From Rubrivivax sp. (GTDB taxonomy: Bacteria > Pseudomonadota > Gammaproteobacteria > Burkholderiales > Burkholderiaceae_C), in the NCBI GenBank assembly GCA_020248915.1, contig JADCGP010000017.1, forward strand, positions 124,001-188,000: a stretch of DNA of 64,000 nt. The letters are read 5' to 3'. This document shows positions 40,954 to 50,179 of this stretch, one piece after another (within the stretch, counting starts at the first letter, position 1; the number at the start of each line of letters is the position of its first letter). The notes under the pieces were generated by a model, which was given only the letters and a program-made list of their open reading frames with translations, ran no database searches and was not told the origin of the DNA. Position numbers and translations under genes: made by a program.

Positions 40954-42570
40954 TCAGCGAAGGAACAGCGAGTACACCGGGTTGGCCGTCTCCTCGACGC
41001 AGGGATAGGCCAGCGTGCGCAGGAACTCCTCGAACGCGCGCTCGTCGCCGCGCGGCACCTGCAGCCCCACCAGGATGCGTCCGAAGTCCGCGCCCTGGTT
41101 GCGGTAGTGGAACAGGCTGATGTTCCAGCCCGGGTGCATGGCGGCCAGGAAGCGCATCAGCGCGCCCGGGCGCTCGGGGAACTGGAAGCGGAACAGCCGC
41201 TCCTCGCGGGCCAGCTCGCTGCGGCCGCCGACCATGTGGCGCACGTGCTCCTTGGCCAGCTCGTCGTCGGTCAGGTTCACGGTGGCGAAGCCGTGACGGA
41301 CGAAGTGGCGCCCGATGCGCTCGGCCTCGTCGCGGCGCGCGATAGACAGGCCGACGAACACATGCGCCACACGCTCGTCGCTGATGCGGTAGTTGAACTC
41401 GGTCACCGAGCGCGGCCCGACCAGCTCGCAGAAGCGGCGGAAGGAGCCGCGCTCCTCGGGGATCGTGACGGCGAACAGCGCCTCGCGCCGCTCGCCGAAC
41501 TCCGCGCGCTCGGCGACGAAGCGCAGCCGGTCGAAGTTCATGTTGGCGCCGCAGGTGATGGCGACGAAGGTCTGGCCGCGCACCCGGTGCCGCTCCACGT
41601 ACTGCTTGATCGCCGCCACCGGCAGCGCGCCAGCCGGCTCGAGCACGGTGCGCGTGTCCTGGAACATGTCCTTGATCGCGGCGCAGACGGCGTCGGTGTC
41701 GACCAGCACGTAGTCGTCGACCAGTTCGCGCACGACGCGGAAGGTCTCGGCGCCGACCTGCTTGACCGCGGTGCCGTCGGAGAACAGGCCCACGTCGGCC
41801 AGCATGACCCGCCGGCCGCGCGCCACCGACTGCCGCATCGCGTCGGAGTCGACCGTCTGCACGCCGATGACGCGCACCTCGGGCCGCACGGCCTTGACGT
41901 AGGCGGCCACGCCCGCCGCGAGCCCGCCGCCGCCGATGGCGACGAACACGGCGTCCAGCGGACCCTGGTGCTGGCGCAGGATCTCCATCGCGATCGTGCC
42001 CTGGCCGGCGATGACGTCGGGATCGTCGAACGGGTGCACGAAGGTCAGGCCCTGCTCGCGCTGCAGCTCGAGCGCGCGGCCGAAGGCGTCGGTGTAGCTG
42101 TCGCCGTGCAGGATGACCTCGCCGCCCAGCGCCTGCACGGCGTCGATCTTCAGTCGCGGCGTCGTCACCGGCATCACGATCACGGCCTTGGCCGACAGGC
42201 GCCGCGCCGCGAGCGCCACGCCCTGCGCGTGATTGCCGGCCGAGGCGCAGATGACCCCGCGCGCCAGGGCCTCCGGGGCGAGCCTCGACATCTTGTTGTA
42301 GGCGCCGCGCAGCTTGAAGCTGAACACGGGCTGCTGGTCCTCGCGCTTGAGCAGCACGTGGTTGCCGATCCGACGCGACAGCGTGCGGGCGGGGTCGAGC
42401 GCAGTCTCGCGCGCAACGTCGTAGACCCGGGCGGTCAGGATGCGCTTCAGGTACTCGGCCGCGATGCGGCGGCCTTTCGGTCCGGGCAACGCGGCCGGCG
42501 CGGCGCCGTGGGCGGTGGACGTGGTGGCGCCTTCGGGCATCGGCTGGGCTCGGTTGGCGCGGCTGCGCAT
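40954..42570 (-). CDS. ilvA: Threonine ammonia-lyase (biosynthetic)
   Basis: IlvA (538 aa) makes 2-oxobutanoate from threonine for isoleucine synthesis. The PLP lysine is Lys86 in PVFSFKLRGAYNK. SAGNHAQGVAL, the phosphate-binding GGGGLAAGVA and the C-terminal pair of ACT-like regulatory regions (about 355-440 and 450-535) are present. The two regulatory modules indicate the long, isoleucine-sensitive biosynthetic form. A second ATG at codon 11 (MPEGATT) is an alternative start. Upstream on the same strand lies a promoter-plus-terminator unit that is either a small RNA or an ilvA attenuator. Confidence 0.95.
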   Translation of the reverse strand: MRSRANRAQPMPEGATTSTAHGAAPAALPGPKGRRIAAEYLKRILTARVYDVARETALDPARTLSRRIGNHVLLKREDQQPVFSFKLRGAYNKMSRLAPEALARGVICASAGNHAQGVALAARRLSAKAVIVMPVTTPRLKIDAVQALGGEVILHGDSYTDAFGRALELQREQGLTFVHPFDDPDVIAGQGTIAMEILRQHQGPLDAVFVAIGGGGLAAGVAAYVKAVRPEVRVIGVQTVDSDAMRQSVARGRRVMLADVGLFSDGTAVKQVGAETFRVVRELVDDYVLVDTDAVCAAIKDMFQDTRTVLEPAGALPVAAIKQYVERHRVRGQTFVAITCGANMNFDRLRFVAERAEFGERREALFAVTIPEERGSFRRFCELVGPRSVTEFNYRISDERVAHVFVGLSIARRDEAERIGRHFVRHGFATVNLTDDELAKEHVRHMVGGRSELAREERLFRFQFPERPGALMRFLAAMHPGWNISLFHYRNQGADFGRILVGLQVPRGDERAFEEFLRTLAYPCVEETANPVYSLFLR

Positions 42571-42640
42571 GGCCGCGGGGCGCGCATCCTAGCGCAGCAG
42601 CCACGCGGGACCGCGGCTTCGCCGCGCTCCGCGCGGAGCC

Positions 42641-42676
42641 GAAAAAAGAGGGCCCGGAGCCTTTCGGTCCGGGCCC
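42641..42676 (-). terminator. Intrinsic terminator of the small-RNA candidate
   Basis: A perfect 9-bp stem GGGCCCGGA/TCCGGGCCC with a nine-base loop is followed on the minus strand by TC and six T residues. It lies upstream of ilvA and cannot serve any annotated gene end, since the plus-strand neighbour starts later and points away. Confidence 0.85.
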
Positions 42677-42735
42677 AATCCACCAAGTTGGAGGTGGAGG
42701 AGACAATCGGCGGAGCGTCGCTGCAACGCCCCTCG
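42641..42735 (-). ncRNA. Candidate small RNA with anti-Shine-Dalgarno segment
   Basis: A transcription unit of about 95 bases with no gene. It starts about seven bases after a good promoter and ends at a strong intrinsic terminator. Between them lies a pyrimidine run CTCCTCCACCTCC, complementary to Shine-Dalgarno sequences, partly closed by a small hairpin (TCCACC with GGTGGA). From memory this resembles the stand-alone betaproteobacterial small RNAs with CCUCC loops (a toxic small RNA family is described in Burkholderiales), but I could not test this. An attenuator for ilvA, 71 bases downstream, is the alternative. Confidence 0.5.
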
Positions 42736-42741
42736 CGAAGC

Positions 42742-42769
42742 AGTCTATCACCGGCGTGCTGCACTGCAA
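42742..42769 (-). promoter_or_regulatory. Sigma-70 promoter for the small-RNA candidate
   Basis: TTGCAG (4 of 6 to TTGACA) and TAGACT (4 of 6 to TATAAT) are separated by 16 bases on the minus strand in otherwise GC-rich DNA. Spacing and order fit a housekeeping promoter that fires toward the terminator 70-100 bases away. Confidence 0.5.
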
Positions 42770-42865
42770 TATGCAAGTGGGCCGCGCCGCACATGGTCTC
42801 TTCGCGCAGCACGCGGCGCCGCATCCCGAACGCACACCGAAGGGGCTCGAAAGGACCTGCGCACC

Positions 42866-43288
42866 ATGCAATGCACCATCCACTGGACCCCGGGCACCGG
42901 CATGGGGCTCGTTGCCGAGACCGGCAGCGGCCACATCCTGACCATGGACGGCGCGCCCGACGGCGGTGGCCGCAACCTGGCGCCGCGCCCGATGGAGACC
43001 GTGCTGGCCGGCACGGGCGGCTGCACGGCCTACGACGTCGTGCTGATCCTCAAGCGCGGCCGCCACGACGTGCGCGGCTGCCAGGTCAGGCTCGAGGCCG
43101 AGCGTGCCGAGGAGGACCCGAAGGTCTTCACCCGCATCCGGATGCACTTCGTCGTGACCGGGCGCGGCGTGCCCGCGGCCGCGGTGGAGCGCGCGATCCG
43201 GCTGTCGCACGACAAGTACTGCTCGGCCAGCATCATGATCGGCAAGACGGCGGCCATCGAGACCAGCTTCGAGGTCGTCGAGGCCTGA
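42866..43288 (+). CDS. OsmC/Ohr family protein (YhfA-like)
   Basis: A 140-aa protein of the OsmC family. The two redox cysteines are Cys53 (GTGGCTAYDVV) and Cys119 (DKYCSASIM), the peroxidatic and resolving positions in hydroperoxide-reducing members. Length and the MDGAPDGGGRNLAPRPME motif are nearer to the YhfA-type subgroup than to Ohr. Likely a cytoplasmic thiol peroxidase or stress protein; substrate not known. It stands alone and is convergent with coq7. Confidence 0.88.
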   Translation: MQCTIHWTPGTGMGLVAETGSGHILTMDGAPDGGGRNLAPRPMETVLAGTGGCTAYDVVLILKRGRHDVRGCQVRLEAERAEEDPKVFTRIRMHFVVTGRGVPAAAVERAIRLSHDKYCSASIMIGKTAAIETSFEVVEA

Positions 43289-43297
43289 GCCCCGGGT

Positions 43298-43319
43298 TGC
43301 CGAGGCCCGGGCCTCGGCA
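43298..43319. terminator. Bidirectional hairpin between the OsmC-like gene and coq7
   Basis: A perfect 22-base palindrome (11-base arms, TGCCGAGGCCC and its complement) lies between two convergent genes. There is no T tract, so it is a probable but not classical terminator. Confidence 0.45.
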
Positions 43320-43326
43320 GGCGCGG

Positions 43327-43977
43327 TCAGATCCGGTGGGCCGTGGCCGTCATCACGCGCGCAGCGGCGCGCATCATCCAGCGCACCGGCGGCGGCAGGT
43401 CGACGCCGCCGGCAGCCTGCGCCTCGTCGGCGTGGCGCGCCTCGTCGGCCTTCATCTGCGCGACGATCGCCCGCGAGCGTTGGTCCGACTCGGGCAGCCG
43501 GTCCAGGTGGCCGGCCAGGTGCTCCTCGACCTGACGCTCCGTCTCGACCACGAAGCCCAGGCTGGCGGGATCGCCGAGCCGCCCGGCCAGCAGGCCGATG
43601 CCGAAGGCCCCGGCGTACCACAGCGGGTTGAGCCGGCTCGGCCGGTCGCCGAGTTCATCCAGCCGCTGGCGGGTCCAGGCCAGATGGTCGGTCTCCTCGC
43701 GAGCAGCCCGATCCATCTGCCGTCGCAGTCCGTCGGACCGCGCTGTCAGCGCCTGCGCCTGATACAAGGCCTGGGCGCAGATCTCGCCGACGTGATTGAC
43801 GCGCATCAGGGCGCCCGACAGCCTGCGCTCGGGCTCGGGCAGCGGTTCCTGATCGGCGTGCACCTGCCGCGCGGGGTAGGGGCGGCCGGCGTGGGCCACG
43901 CCGGCCAGCGTGCGTAGCGCATTGTCGGCCGCCACCAGCCAGGCGTCGATCGGTAGGGCGGGGTCGGGCAGCCTCAT
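43327..43977 (-). CDS. coq7: 2-polyprenyl-3-methyl-6-methoxy-benzoquinone hydroxylase Coq7
   Basis: Coq7 (216 aa) hydroxylates the ubiquinone precursor demethoxyubiquinone. It is a di-iron membrane-associated enzyme with four ligand-bearing helices: [37 protein letters not shown] and [12 protein letters not shown] together supply the Glu/His ligands. A hydrophobic stretch [13 protein letters not shown] sits between. Single gene, convergent with the OsmC-like gene. Confidence 0.95.
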   Translation of the reverse strand: MRLPDPALPIDAWLVAADNALRTLAGVAHAGRPYPARQVHADQEPLPEPERRLSGALMRVNHVGEICAQALYQAQALTARSDGLRRQMDRAAREETDHLAWTRQRLDELGDRPSRLNPLWYAGAFGIGLLAGRLGDPASLGFVVETERQVEEHLAGHLDRLPESDQRSRAIVAQMKADEARHADEAQAAGGVDLPPPVRWMMRAAARVMTATAHRI

Positions 43978-44028
43978 TCCCGAGGAGGATAGCGGACCGG
44001 GGTTTCCCGAGGGCGGAGGGCTCCCGTT

Positions 44029-44076
44029 GTTGCCAAGCCACAGCCGGGAGGCTTTTCACCCCCAATTCTTGGCAAC
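44029..44076. repeat. 9-bp inverted repeat upstream of the porin
   Basis: GTTGCCAAG and CTTGGCAAC are perfect inverted copies 30 bases apart. The right copy overlaps the candidate -35 of the porin promoter, so this could be an operator. Confidence 0.5.
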
Positions 44077-44098
44077 GTCGCGGCGGCTCTGGTGCAAT
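44069..44098 (+). promoter_or_regulatory. Candidate porin promoter
   Basis: TTGGCA (5 of 6) and TGCAAT (4 of 6) are separated by 18 bases, about 100 bases before the porin start. It is the best promoter-like pair in the 224-base gap. Confidence 0.4.
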
Positions 44099-44201
44099 AC
44101 GTGCAACTTCCGCTGAGGAGGTTGGCTCGATCGGTTCGCTGTCGCCAGCGGATGATCTTCCCGGATCGGGACCTCTCGCTTCAACCTAGGAGATAGTCGC
44201 A

Positions 44202-45344
44202 ATGAAGAAATCCCTGCTCGCCTTGGCCGCGCTCACCGCGTTTGCCGGCGTGGCCTCGGCCCAGTCGTCGGTCACCCTGTTCGGTGTGGTCGACCTGAAC
44301 GCCCGCAACGTCAAGAACGGCTCGGCCGGGTCGCTGAAGACTTTGAGCACGGACGGGCTGGCCTCCACCCGTTTTGGCGTTCGCGGCGTGGAAGATCTGG
44401 GCGGCGGCCTCCGTGCCGGGTTCTGGCTCGAGGCCGGCTTCGGCGCAGACACGGCAGCTGGTGCCTCTGCGGGCGCCGACGCCAGCGGAAACCGCATCGG
44501 CACCGGCGGATTGGTGTTCAATCGCCGCGCGACCCTGAGCCTGCTGGGCGGGTTCGGCGAGGTCCGCCTCGGGCGCGACTACACGCCGACTTTCTGGAAC
44601 CACACGATCTTCGATCCGTTTGGTACCAACGGCGTGGCTTCGCAGACCAACCTGATCACCCCCGCCTCCGGCGCTTCGGGCAGCAACACGACGCGCGTGC
44701 TGGGGTACACCTCCAACGGGGTGAACTCGGGCACCACCACCGGCACGGTGGTGCGGGCCGACAACTCCATCGGGTACTTCCTGCCGACGATGGGCGGCCT
44801 GTACGGTCAAGTGATGATCGCCGCGGGCGAGGGCTTCACGGGCGCCAAGTACGTTGGCGGCCGGTTTGGGTATTCCGCCGGCCCGATCAACGTCGCTGTC
44901 GCGGTTGGCAGGACGGAAGTCACCTCCTCGGCCGACCTGTCGGCGGTGAACTTCGGTGGTTCCTGGAACCTCGGCTTCGCGACCTTGATGGCCCAGTACC
45001 ACAGCTACGAGGCAGACCGGACGGGCGCCGCCGGCTTCACCCTTGACCGTTCGCTGAAGAACTGGCTGGTCGGCGCTGTCATGCCGATGGGCGCGAGCAG
45101 CTTCAAGTTCTCGTATGCCAAGTCGTCGGGTGAGTTCAGCGACACGGTTCGGGATGGCGATGCGACCCAGCTGGGCCTGGGCTACCAGTACGACCTGTCC
45201 AAACGCACGGCGCTGTACGCGAACTACAGCAGGGTCAAGAACAACAAGGGTGCCCGGTTCTACGCGTCTGGCTCCGGTCCGCTGAATGCGGGGACGGACT
45301 TCACGTCGACCGGCTACGAGTTCGGCGTCCGCCACTCGTTCTGA
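44202..45344 (+). CDS. Gram-negative trimeric porin
   Basis: A general porin (380 aa) of the betaproteobacterial OmpC/Omp32 type, forming an outer-membrane trimer of beta barrels. The signal peptide MKKSLLALAALTAFAGVASA is cleaved before QSSVTLFGVVD. STRFGVRGVEDLGGGLRAGF and FGEVRLGRDYTP are typical first-strand and loop-3 motifs. The protein ends in Phe after YEFGVRHS, the signal for outer-membrane insertion. AGGAG precedes the ATG by nine bases. Codon use is less GC-biased than neighbours, usual for a highly expressed porin. Confidence 0.95.
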   Translation: MKKSLLALAALTAFAGVASAQSSVTLFGVVDLNARNVKNGSAGSLKTLSTDGLASTRFGVRGVEDLGGGLRAGFWLEAGFGADTAAGASAGADASGNRIGTGGLVFNRRATLSLLGGFGEVRLGRDYTPTFWNHTIFDPFGTNGVASQTNLITPASGASGSNTTRVLGYTSNGVNSGTTTGTVVRADNSIGYFLPTMGGLYGQVMIAAGEGFTGAKYVGGRFGYSAGPINVAVAVGRTEVTSSADLSAVNFGGSWNLGFATLMAQYHSYEADRTGAAGFTLDRSLKNWLVGAVMPMGASSFKFSYAKSSGEFSDTVRDGDATQLGLGYQYDLSKRTALYANYSRVKNNKGARFYASGSGPLNAGTDFTSTGYEFGVRHSF

Positions 45345-45370
45345 TCGTCGGGGTCTAGGCTCCATCGGAC

Positions 45371-45399
45371 GAGGCCGCCGCGAGGCGGTCTCGCCGTTT
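45371..45399 (+). terminator. Candidate terminator after the porin
   Basis: GAGGCCGCC pairs with GGCGGTCTC (one G-T pair) around a GCGA tetraloop, followed by GCCGTTTG. It lies 27 bases after the porin stop. The T tract is short. Confidence 0.4.
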
Positions 45400-45414
45400 G
45401 TGGAGCACCGATCC

Positions 45415-46113
45415 GTGCCGCGCCCTGCTGCCCTCGTGTTCCGCACCCTATCGGCCGCCGCGGTCGTGGCACTGGTGCTCGGCGGTTGCGCCTCGACGCC
45501 GCCCGCCGGCCAGCAAGGCTGGCACGCCGTACCGCTGCCCGGCAAGACGCCCACGCGCTACGCCTGGACGCAGAAAGACGGCCGCGCGGCAGTGGCTGCG
45601 GTCTCCGAACGATCCGCCAGCATGTGGCGGCGTCGCGTGGAGCTCGATCCGTCGCTGCTGGGTGCGGTCAGTTTCTCCTGGTGGGTCGAGGACCTGATCG
45701 CCGAGGCGAGCGTGGCCGACGCCGACCGAGAGGACGCTCCGGCCCGCATCCTGTTCGGCTTCGGCGGCGACACCGCGAGACTGCCACCGCGCACCCGGAT
45801 GATGTTCGACCTCGCGCAGGCGCTGACCGGCGAGGCCCCGCCCTACGCGACGCTGATGTACGTGTGGGACCCGGTGGCGCCGGTCGGCACGGTCATCGTC
45901 AACCCCCGCATCGACCGCATCCGCAAGATCGTCGTCGACTCGGGCCCCGCGCAGCTGCGCCGCTGGCGCGACCACCACCGCGACCTCGCCGCCGACTTCC
46001 GGCTGGCGTTCGGCGAGGACCCGGGACCGCTGGTGTCGATCGCCGTGATGACCGACAGCGACAACACGCGCTCCCAGGCCCGCACCTGGTACGGGCCGGT
46101 CACCCTGCACTAG
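45415..46113 (+). CDS. DUF3047 lipoprotein
   Basis: A 232-aa predicted lipoprotein of the DUF3047 family, whose function is unknown. The lipobox LVLGGC places the lipidated cysteine at 25. Family blocks follow: SFSWWVEDLIAEASVADADRE, RILFGFGGD, PPYATLMYVWDP and the C-terminal VSIAVMTDSDNTRSQARTWYG. I use a GTG start; the open frame extends 43 codons upstream into the porin end without a signal peptide. The predicted beta-rich fold suggests ligand or surface binding, but this is inference. A permease gene follows after 71 bases. Confidence 0.82.
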   Translation: MPRPAALVFRTLSAAAVVALVLGGCASTPPAGQQGWHAVPLPGKTPTRYAWTQKDGRAAVAAVSERSASMWRRRVELDPSLLGAVSFSWWVEDLIAEASVADADREDAPARILFGFGGDTARLPPRTRMMFDLAQALTGEAPPYATLMYVWDPVAPVGTVIVNPRIDRIRKIVVDSGPAQLRRWRDHHRDLAADFRLAFGEDPGPLVSIAVMTDSDNTRSQARTWYGPVTLH

Positions 46114-46184
46114 CGCAAAGCGGCACAATCGCGCGTTTCGCGTCGCCCGCACGGCGCCGCGCGATCCCTTCCCGCCCCACCCCG

Positions 46185-47168
46185 ATGTTCGCCTTCGTCC
46201 TCCGCCGGCTGATGCAGGCCGTCGTCGTGATGGCCACGGTGGGGTTCCTCGCCTTCATGCTGTTCCAGTACGTCGGCGACCCGGTGACGAGCCTGCTCGG
46301 CCAGGACGCCACTCAGGAGCAGCGAGAGGCCCTGCGCAAGGACCTCGGCCTCGACCAGCCGTTCCCGGTGCAGTTCGCGCGCTTCGCGGCCAACGCGGTG
46401 CAAGGCGAGTTCGGCCTCAGCCTGCGCCAGGGCCGCAAGGTGTCGTCGCTGATCGCCGAGCGCCTCCCGGCCACGCTCGAGCTGGCGCTGGCCGCCGCGG
46501 TGATCGCGCTCGTGGTCGGCGTGCCGCTCGGCGTGTACGCAGCGCTGCGCCGCGGCACGTTCGGGTCCCAGGCGGTGATGACGCTGTCTCTGCTGGGCGT
46601 GAGCCTGCCCACCTTCCTGATCGGAATCCTGCTGATCCTGGTGTTCTCGGTGCAGCTGAAGTGGCTGCCCAGCTTCGGGCGCGGCGACACGGTCAGCCTC
46701 GGCGGCTGGACCACCGGGCTGCTGACGGCCGACGGCTGGAAGCACCTGATCCTGCCTTCCATCACCCTCGCGGTGTTCCAGCTCGCGCTGATCCTGCGCC
46801 TGGTGCGCGCGGAGATGCTCGAGGTGCTGCGCACCGACTACATCAAGTTCGCGCGCGCGCGCGGCCTCACCGACCGCGCGGTGCACTTCGGCCACGCGCT
46901 GAAGAACACGCTGGTGCCGGTGATCACGATCACCGGGCTGCAGCTCGGCTCGCTGATCGCCTTCGCCATCATCACCGAGACCGTGTTCCAGTGGCCCGGC
47001 ATGGGCTTCCTGTTCATCCAGGCGGTGCAGTTCGCCGACATCCCCGTGATGGCGGCCTACCTGTGCCTGATCGCGCTGATCTTCGTCGTCGTCAACCTCG
47101 TCGTCGACCTGCTGTACTTCGCGGTCGACCCGCGCCTGCGCATCGAGCGCGCGGTGTCGGCCCACTGA
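46185..47168 (+). CDS. Dipeptide/oligopeptide ABC transporter permease (DppB type)
   Basis: A 327-aa inner-membrane permease, first of two in a peptide-type ABC importer. The N-terminal MFAFVLRRLMQAVVVMATVGF and the DPVTSLLG stretch are typical of DppB/OppB. Six helices are visible, and the EAA loop is RTDYIKFARARGLTDRAVHF. It starts a four-gene run (permease, permease, ATPase, ATPase) with no substrate-binding protein in the window, so the substrate cannot be named. Confidence 0.93.
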   Translation: MFAFVLRRLMQAVVVMATVGFLAFMLFQYVGDPVTSLLGQDATQEQREALRKDLGLDQPFPVQFARFAANAVQGEFGLSLRQGRKVSSLIAERLPATLELALAAAVIALVVGVPLGVYAALRRGTFGSQAVMTLSLLGVSLPTFLIGILLILVFSVQLKWLPSFGRGDTVSLGGWTTGLLTADGWKHLILPSITLAVFQLALILRLVRAEMLEVLRTDYIKFARARGLTDRAVHFGHALKNTLVPVITITGLQLGSLIAFAIITETVFQWPGMGFLFIQAVQFADIPVMAAYLCLIALIFVVVNLVVDLLYFAVDPRLRIERAVSAH

Positions 47169-47186
47169 GCCGCTGGCCACCCGCAC

Positions 47187-48134
47187 GTGTCCTCCAAAGC
47201 CCCGCCCTCGCCCACCGTCGCGCCCGCAGGCGCCTGGGCGCGCTTCCTCGACAGCGACGTCTGGCACAGCTTCCGCACCTCGCCGATGGCGATCGCCGCG
47301 GCGGCGATCGCCTTCGTCTGCGTGTTCTGCGCCGTGTTCGCACCCTGGGTGGCCCCGCACGACCCGTTCGACCTCGCCACGCTGAACCTCGCCGACGCGC
47401 GGCTGCCGCCGGCCTGGGAGCCCGAGGGCAGCACCACCTACCTGCTCGGCACCGACGACCAGGGCCGCTGCATCCTGTCGGCGCTGATGTACGGCGCGCG
47501 GATCTCGCTGGCGGTCGGCCTGGCCTCGGTGCTGCTGTCGGTGGTGGTGGGCGTCGGGCTCGGGCTGCTGTCGGGCTTTGCCGGCGGCCGGGTCGACGCC
47601 TTCATCATGCGCGTGTGCGACGTGATGCTGTCGTTCCCGTCGATCCTGATCGCATTGCTGATCGACGGCGTCGGGCGCGCGATGTTCCCCAACGCCCACG
47701 AGACGCTGGCCTTCGGTGTGCTGATCTTCGCGATCGCGCTGTCGGGCTGGGTGCAGTACGCGCGCACGGTGCGCGGCAGCACGCTGGTCGAGCGCAACAA
47801 GGAGTACGTTCAGGCCGCACGCGTGATCGGCGTGGCACCCTGGCGCATCATGGCCCGCCACGTGCTGCCCAACGTGCTCGGCCCGGTACTCGTTCTGGCC
47901 ACGATCCAGGTCGCGGCGGCGATCCTGACCGAGGCGACGCTGTCCTTCCTGGGGGTGGGCGTGCCGCCGACCTCGCCATCGTTGGGCACGCTGATCCGCA
48001 TCGGCAACGACTTCCTGTTCTCCGGCGAGTGGTGGATCACGATCTTCCCCGGCGTGATGCTGGTGTTGATCGCCCTGTCGGTGAACCTGCTGGGCGACTG
48101 GCTGCGCGACGCGCTGAACCCGAGGCTGCGCTGA
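47187..48134 (+). CDS. Dipeptide/oligopeptide ABC transporter permease (DppC type)
   Basis: A 315-aa permease, the DppC/OppC partner. A cytoplasmic N-terminus precedes the first helix (SPMAIAAAAIAFVCVFCAVF). TDDQGRCILSALMYGARISL follows, and the EAA loop is NKEYVQAARVIGVAPWRIMAR. GTG start 18 bases after the first permease. It ends one base before the first ATPase gene. Confidence 0.93.
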   Translation: MSSKAPPSPTVAPAGAWARFLDSDVWHSFRTSPMAIAAAAIAFVCVFCAVFAPWVAPHDPFDLATLNLADARLPPAWEPEGSTTYLLGTDDQGRCILSALMYGARISLAVGLASVLLSVVVGVGLGLLSGFAGGRVDAFIMRVCDVMLSFPSILIALLIDGVGRAMFPNAHETLAFGVLIFAIALSGWVQYARTVRGSTLVERNKEYVQAARVIGVAPWRIMARHVLPNVLGPVLVLATIQVAAAILTEATLSFLGVGVPPTSPSLGTLIRIGNDFLFSGEWWITIFPGVMLVLIALSVNLLGDWLRDALNPRLR

Positions 48135-48135
48135 G

Positions 48136-49167
48136 ATGGCGACGACCCCGGCTCCCGCGCCGCCCGTGAGCGCCGCCGCGACCCCGTTGCTCGAGGTGCG
48201 GCATCTGCGCGTGGAGTTCCCGACGCGCCGCGGCACGCTGCTGGCCATCGACGACGTCAGCTTCTCGATCGCCCCCGGCGAGATCCTCGGCGTCGTCGGC
48301 GAGAGCGGCGCCGGCAAGTCGCTCACCGGCGCGGCGATCATCGGCCTGCTGGAGCCGCCGGGCCGCATCGCCGGCGGCGAGATCCTGCTCGAGGGCCGGC
48401 GCATCGACGACCTGCCCTACGAGCAGATGCGCCGCCTGCGCGGGCGCCGCATCGGGGCCATCTTCCAGGACCCGCTGACCTCGCTGAACCCGCTGTACAC
48501 GATCGGTCGCCAGCTGACCGAGACGATCCAGACCCACCTCGACGTCGACGCCGCCGAGGCGCGCCGGCGCGCGATCGGCCTGCTGCAGGCCACCGGCATC
48601 CCGGCCGCCGAGCAGCGCATCGACCAGTACCCGCACCAGTTCAGCGGCGGCATGCGCCAGCGTGTCGTGATCGCGCTGGCGCTCGCGGCCGAGCCTAGGC
48701 TGATCGTCGCCGACGAGCCGACCACCGCGCTCGACGTCTCGATCCAGGCCCAGATCATCGCGCTGCTCAAGCGCCTGGCGCGCGAGCACGGCGCCTCGGT
48801 GATGCTGGTCACCCACGACATGGGCGTGATCGCCGAGACCTGCGACCGGGTGGCCGTGATGTACGCCGGCCGCATCGTCGAGGTCGGCCCGGTGCACGAC
48901 GTGATCCACGCGCCCGCGCATCCCTACACCGCGGGCCTGATGGGCTCGATCCCGGCCATGGACGGCGAGCGCGAGCGGCTGGCCCAGATCGAGGGCGCGA
49001 TGCCGCGCCTGAACGCGATCCCCCCGGGCTGCGCCTACCACCCGCGCTGCCCGCACGTGGAGCCGCGCTGCCGGGCCGAGCGCCCCGAACTGATGGACGC
49101 CGGGGCGACCCACGCCGCCTGCTGGCGGGTCGCTGCCGTGGCGCCGGCACGCGAGGGCACGGCATGA
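48136..49167 (+). CDS. Peptide ABC transporter ATP-binding protein (DppD type)
   Basis: A 343-aa ATPase of the DppD/OppD branch. Walker A is GESGAGKS (55-62), the signature motif [15 protein letters not shown], and Walker [14 protein letters not shown]. The C-terminal extension has the cysteine-rich [19 protein letters not shown] block that in this branch can hold an iron-sulfur cluster. Its stop overlaps the next gene (ATGA). Confidence 0.95.
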   Translation: MATTPAPAPPVSAAATPLLEVRHLRVEFPTRRGTLLAIDDVSFSIAPGEILGVVGESGAGKSLTGAAIIGLLEPPGRIAGGEILLEGRRIDDLPYEQMRRLRGRRIGAIFQDPLTSLNPLYTIGRQLTETIQTHLDVDAAEARRRAIGLLQATGIPAAEQRIDQYPHQFSGGMRQRVVIALALAAEPRLIVADEPTTALDVSIQAQIIALLKRLAREHGASVMLVTHDMGVIAETCDRVAVMYAGRIVEVGPVHDVIHAPAHPYTAGLMGSIPAMDGERERLAQIEGAMPRLNAIPPGCAYHPRCPHVEPRCRAERPELMDAGATHAACWRVAAVAPAREGTA

Positions 49168-50159
49168 GCGCGCTGGTCGAGGTGCGCGACCTCGCGCGGG
49201 TCTTCGACGTCTCGGCGCCGTGGCTCAACCGCCTCGTCGAGCGCAAGCCGCGCCAGTTCGTGCACGCGGTGGACGGCGTGTCGTTCGCGATCGAGCGTGG
49301 CCGCACGCTGGCGCTGGTGGGCGAGTCGGGCTGCGGCAAGAGCACGGTGGCGCGGCTGCTGGTCGGTCTGCATGCGCCCTCGCGCGGCGAGGTGCACTTC
49401 GACGGGCAGCGCATCGACTCGATGGCCGCGGGCGCGGCGCTGCGCGCGCTGCGCCGGCGCATGCAGATGATCTTCCAGGACCCCTACGCCAGCCTCAACC
49501 CGCGCTGGCGCGTGCTCGACATCGTCGCCGAGCCGCTGCGCGAGCACGGTCTCGTGCAGGGCGCCGCGGCCCAGGCGGCGCGCGTGGGCGAGCTGCTGCG
49601 CTCGGTGGGCCTGGCCGAGGCCGACGCACAGAAGTTCCCGCACCAGTTCAGCGGCGGGCAGCGCCAGCGGATCAGCATCGCGCGGGCGCTGGCCACCGAG
49701 CCCGAGTTCCTGGTCTGCGACGAGCCGACCTCGGCGCTGGACGTCAGCGTGCAGGCGCAGGTCCTGAACATCATGAAGGACCTGCAGAAGGCGCGCGGCC
49801 TGACGTATCTGTTCATCTCGCACAACCTGGCGGTCGTTCGCCACGTCTCGGACGAGGTCGGCGTGATGTACCTCGGGCGGCTCGTCGAGCAGGCGCCGAA
49901 GGCCGCGCTGTTCTCGCAGCCGCGGCACCCGTACACGCGGATGCTGCTGGACGCGATCCCCGACATCGGCATGAGCGGCCGTGCCCGCACGCCGGTGCAG
50001 GGCGAAGTGCCCAACCCGCTCGATCCGCCGCGCGGCTGCGCCTTCCACCCGCGCTGCCCGCACGCCAACGAGCGCTGCAGCCGCGAGCGGCCCGCGCTCG
50101 CCACCTTCCAGGGCATCCGCGTGGCCTGCCACGCGGTGGAGGAAGGCCGGATCCGTTGA
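49164..50159 (+). CDS. Peptide ABC transporter ATP-binding protein (DppF type)
   Basis: A 331-aa ATPase, the DppF/OppF partner. Walker A is GESGCGKS (53-60), the signature [14 protein letters not shown], and Walker [14 protein letters not shown]. The C-terminal [19 protein letters not shown] block parallels that of the partner ATPase. Last gene of the transporter; a decayed transposase begins 21 bases after its stop. Confidence 0.95.
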   Translation: MSALVEVRDLARVFDVSAPWLNRLVERKPRQFVHAVDGVSFAIERGRTLALVGESGCGKSTVARLLVGLHAPSRGEVHFDGQRIDSMAAGAALRALRRRMQMIFQDPYASLNPRWRVLDIVAEPLREHGLVQGAAAQAARVGELLRSVGLAEADAQKFPHQFSGGQRQRISIARALATEPEFLVCDEPTSALDVSVQAQVLNIMKDLQKARGLTYLFISHNLAVVRHVSDEVGVMYLGRLVEQAPKAALFSQPRHPYTRMLLDAIPDIGMSGRARTPVQGEVPNPLDPPRGCAFHPRCPHANERCSRERPALATFQGIRVACHAVEEGRIR

Positions 50160-50179
50160 GCTGTCCCTGAGCCATTACA

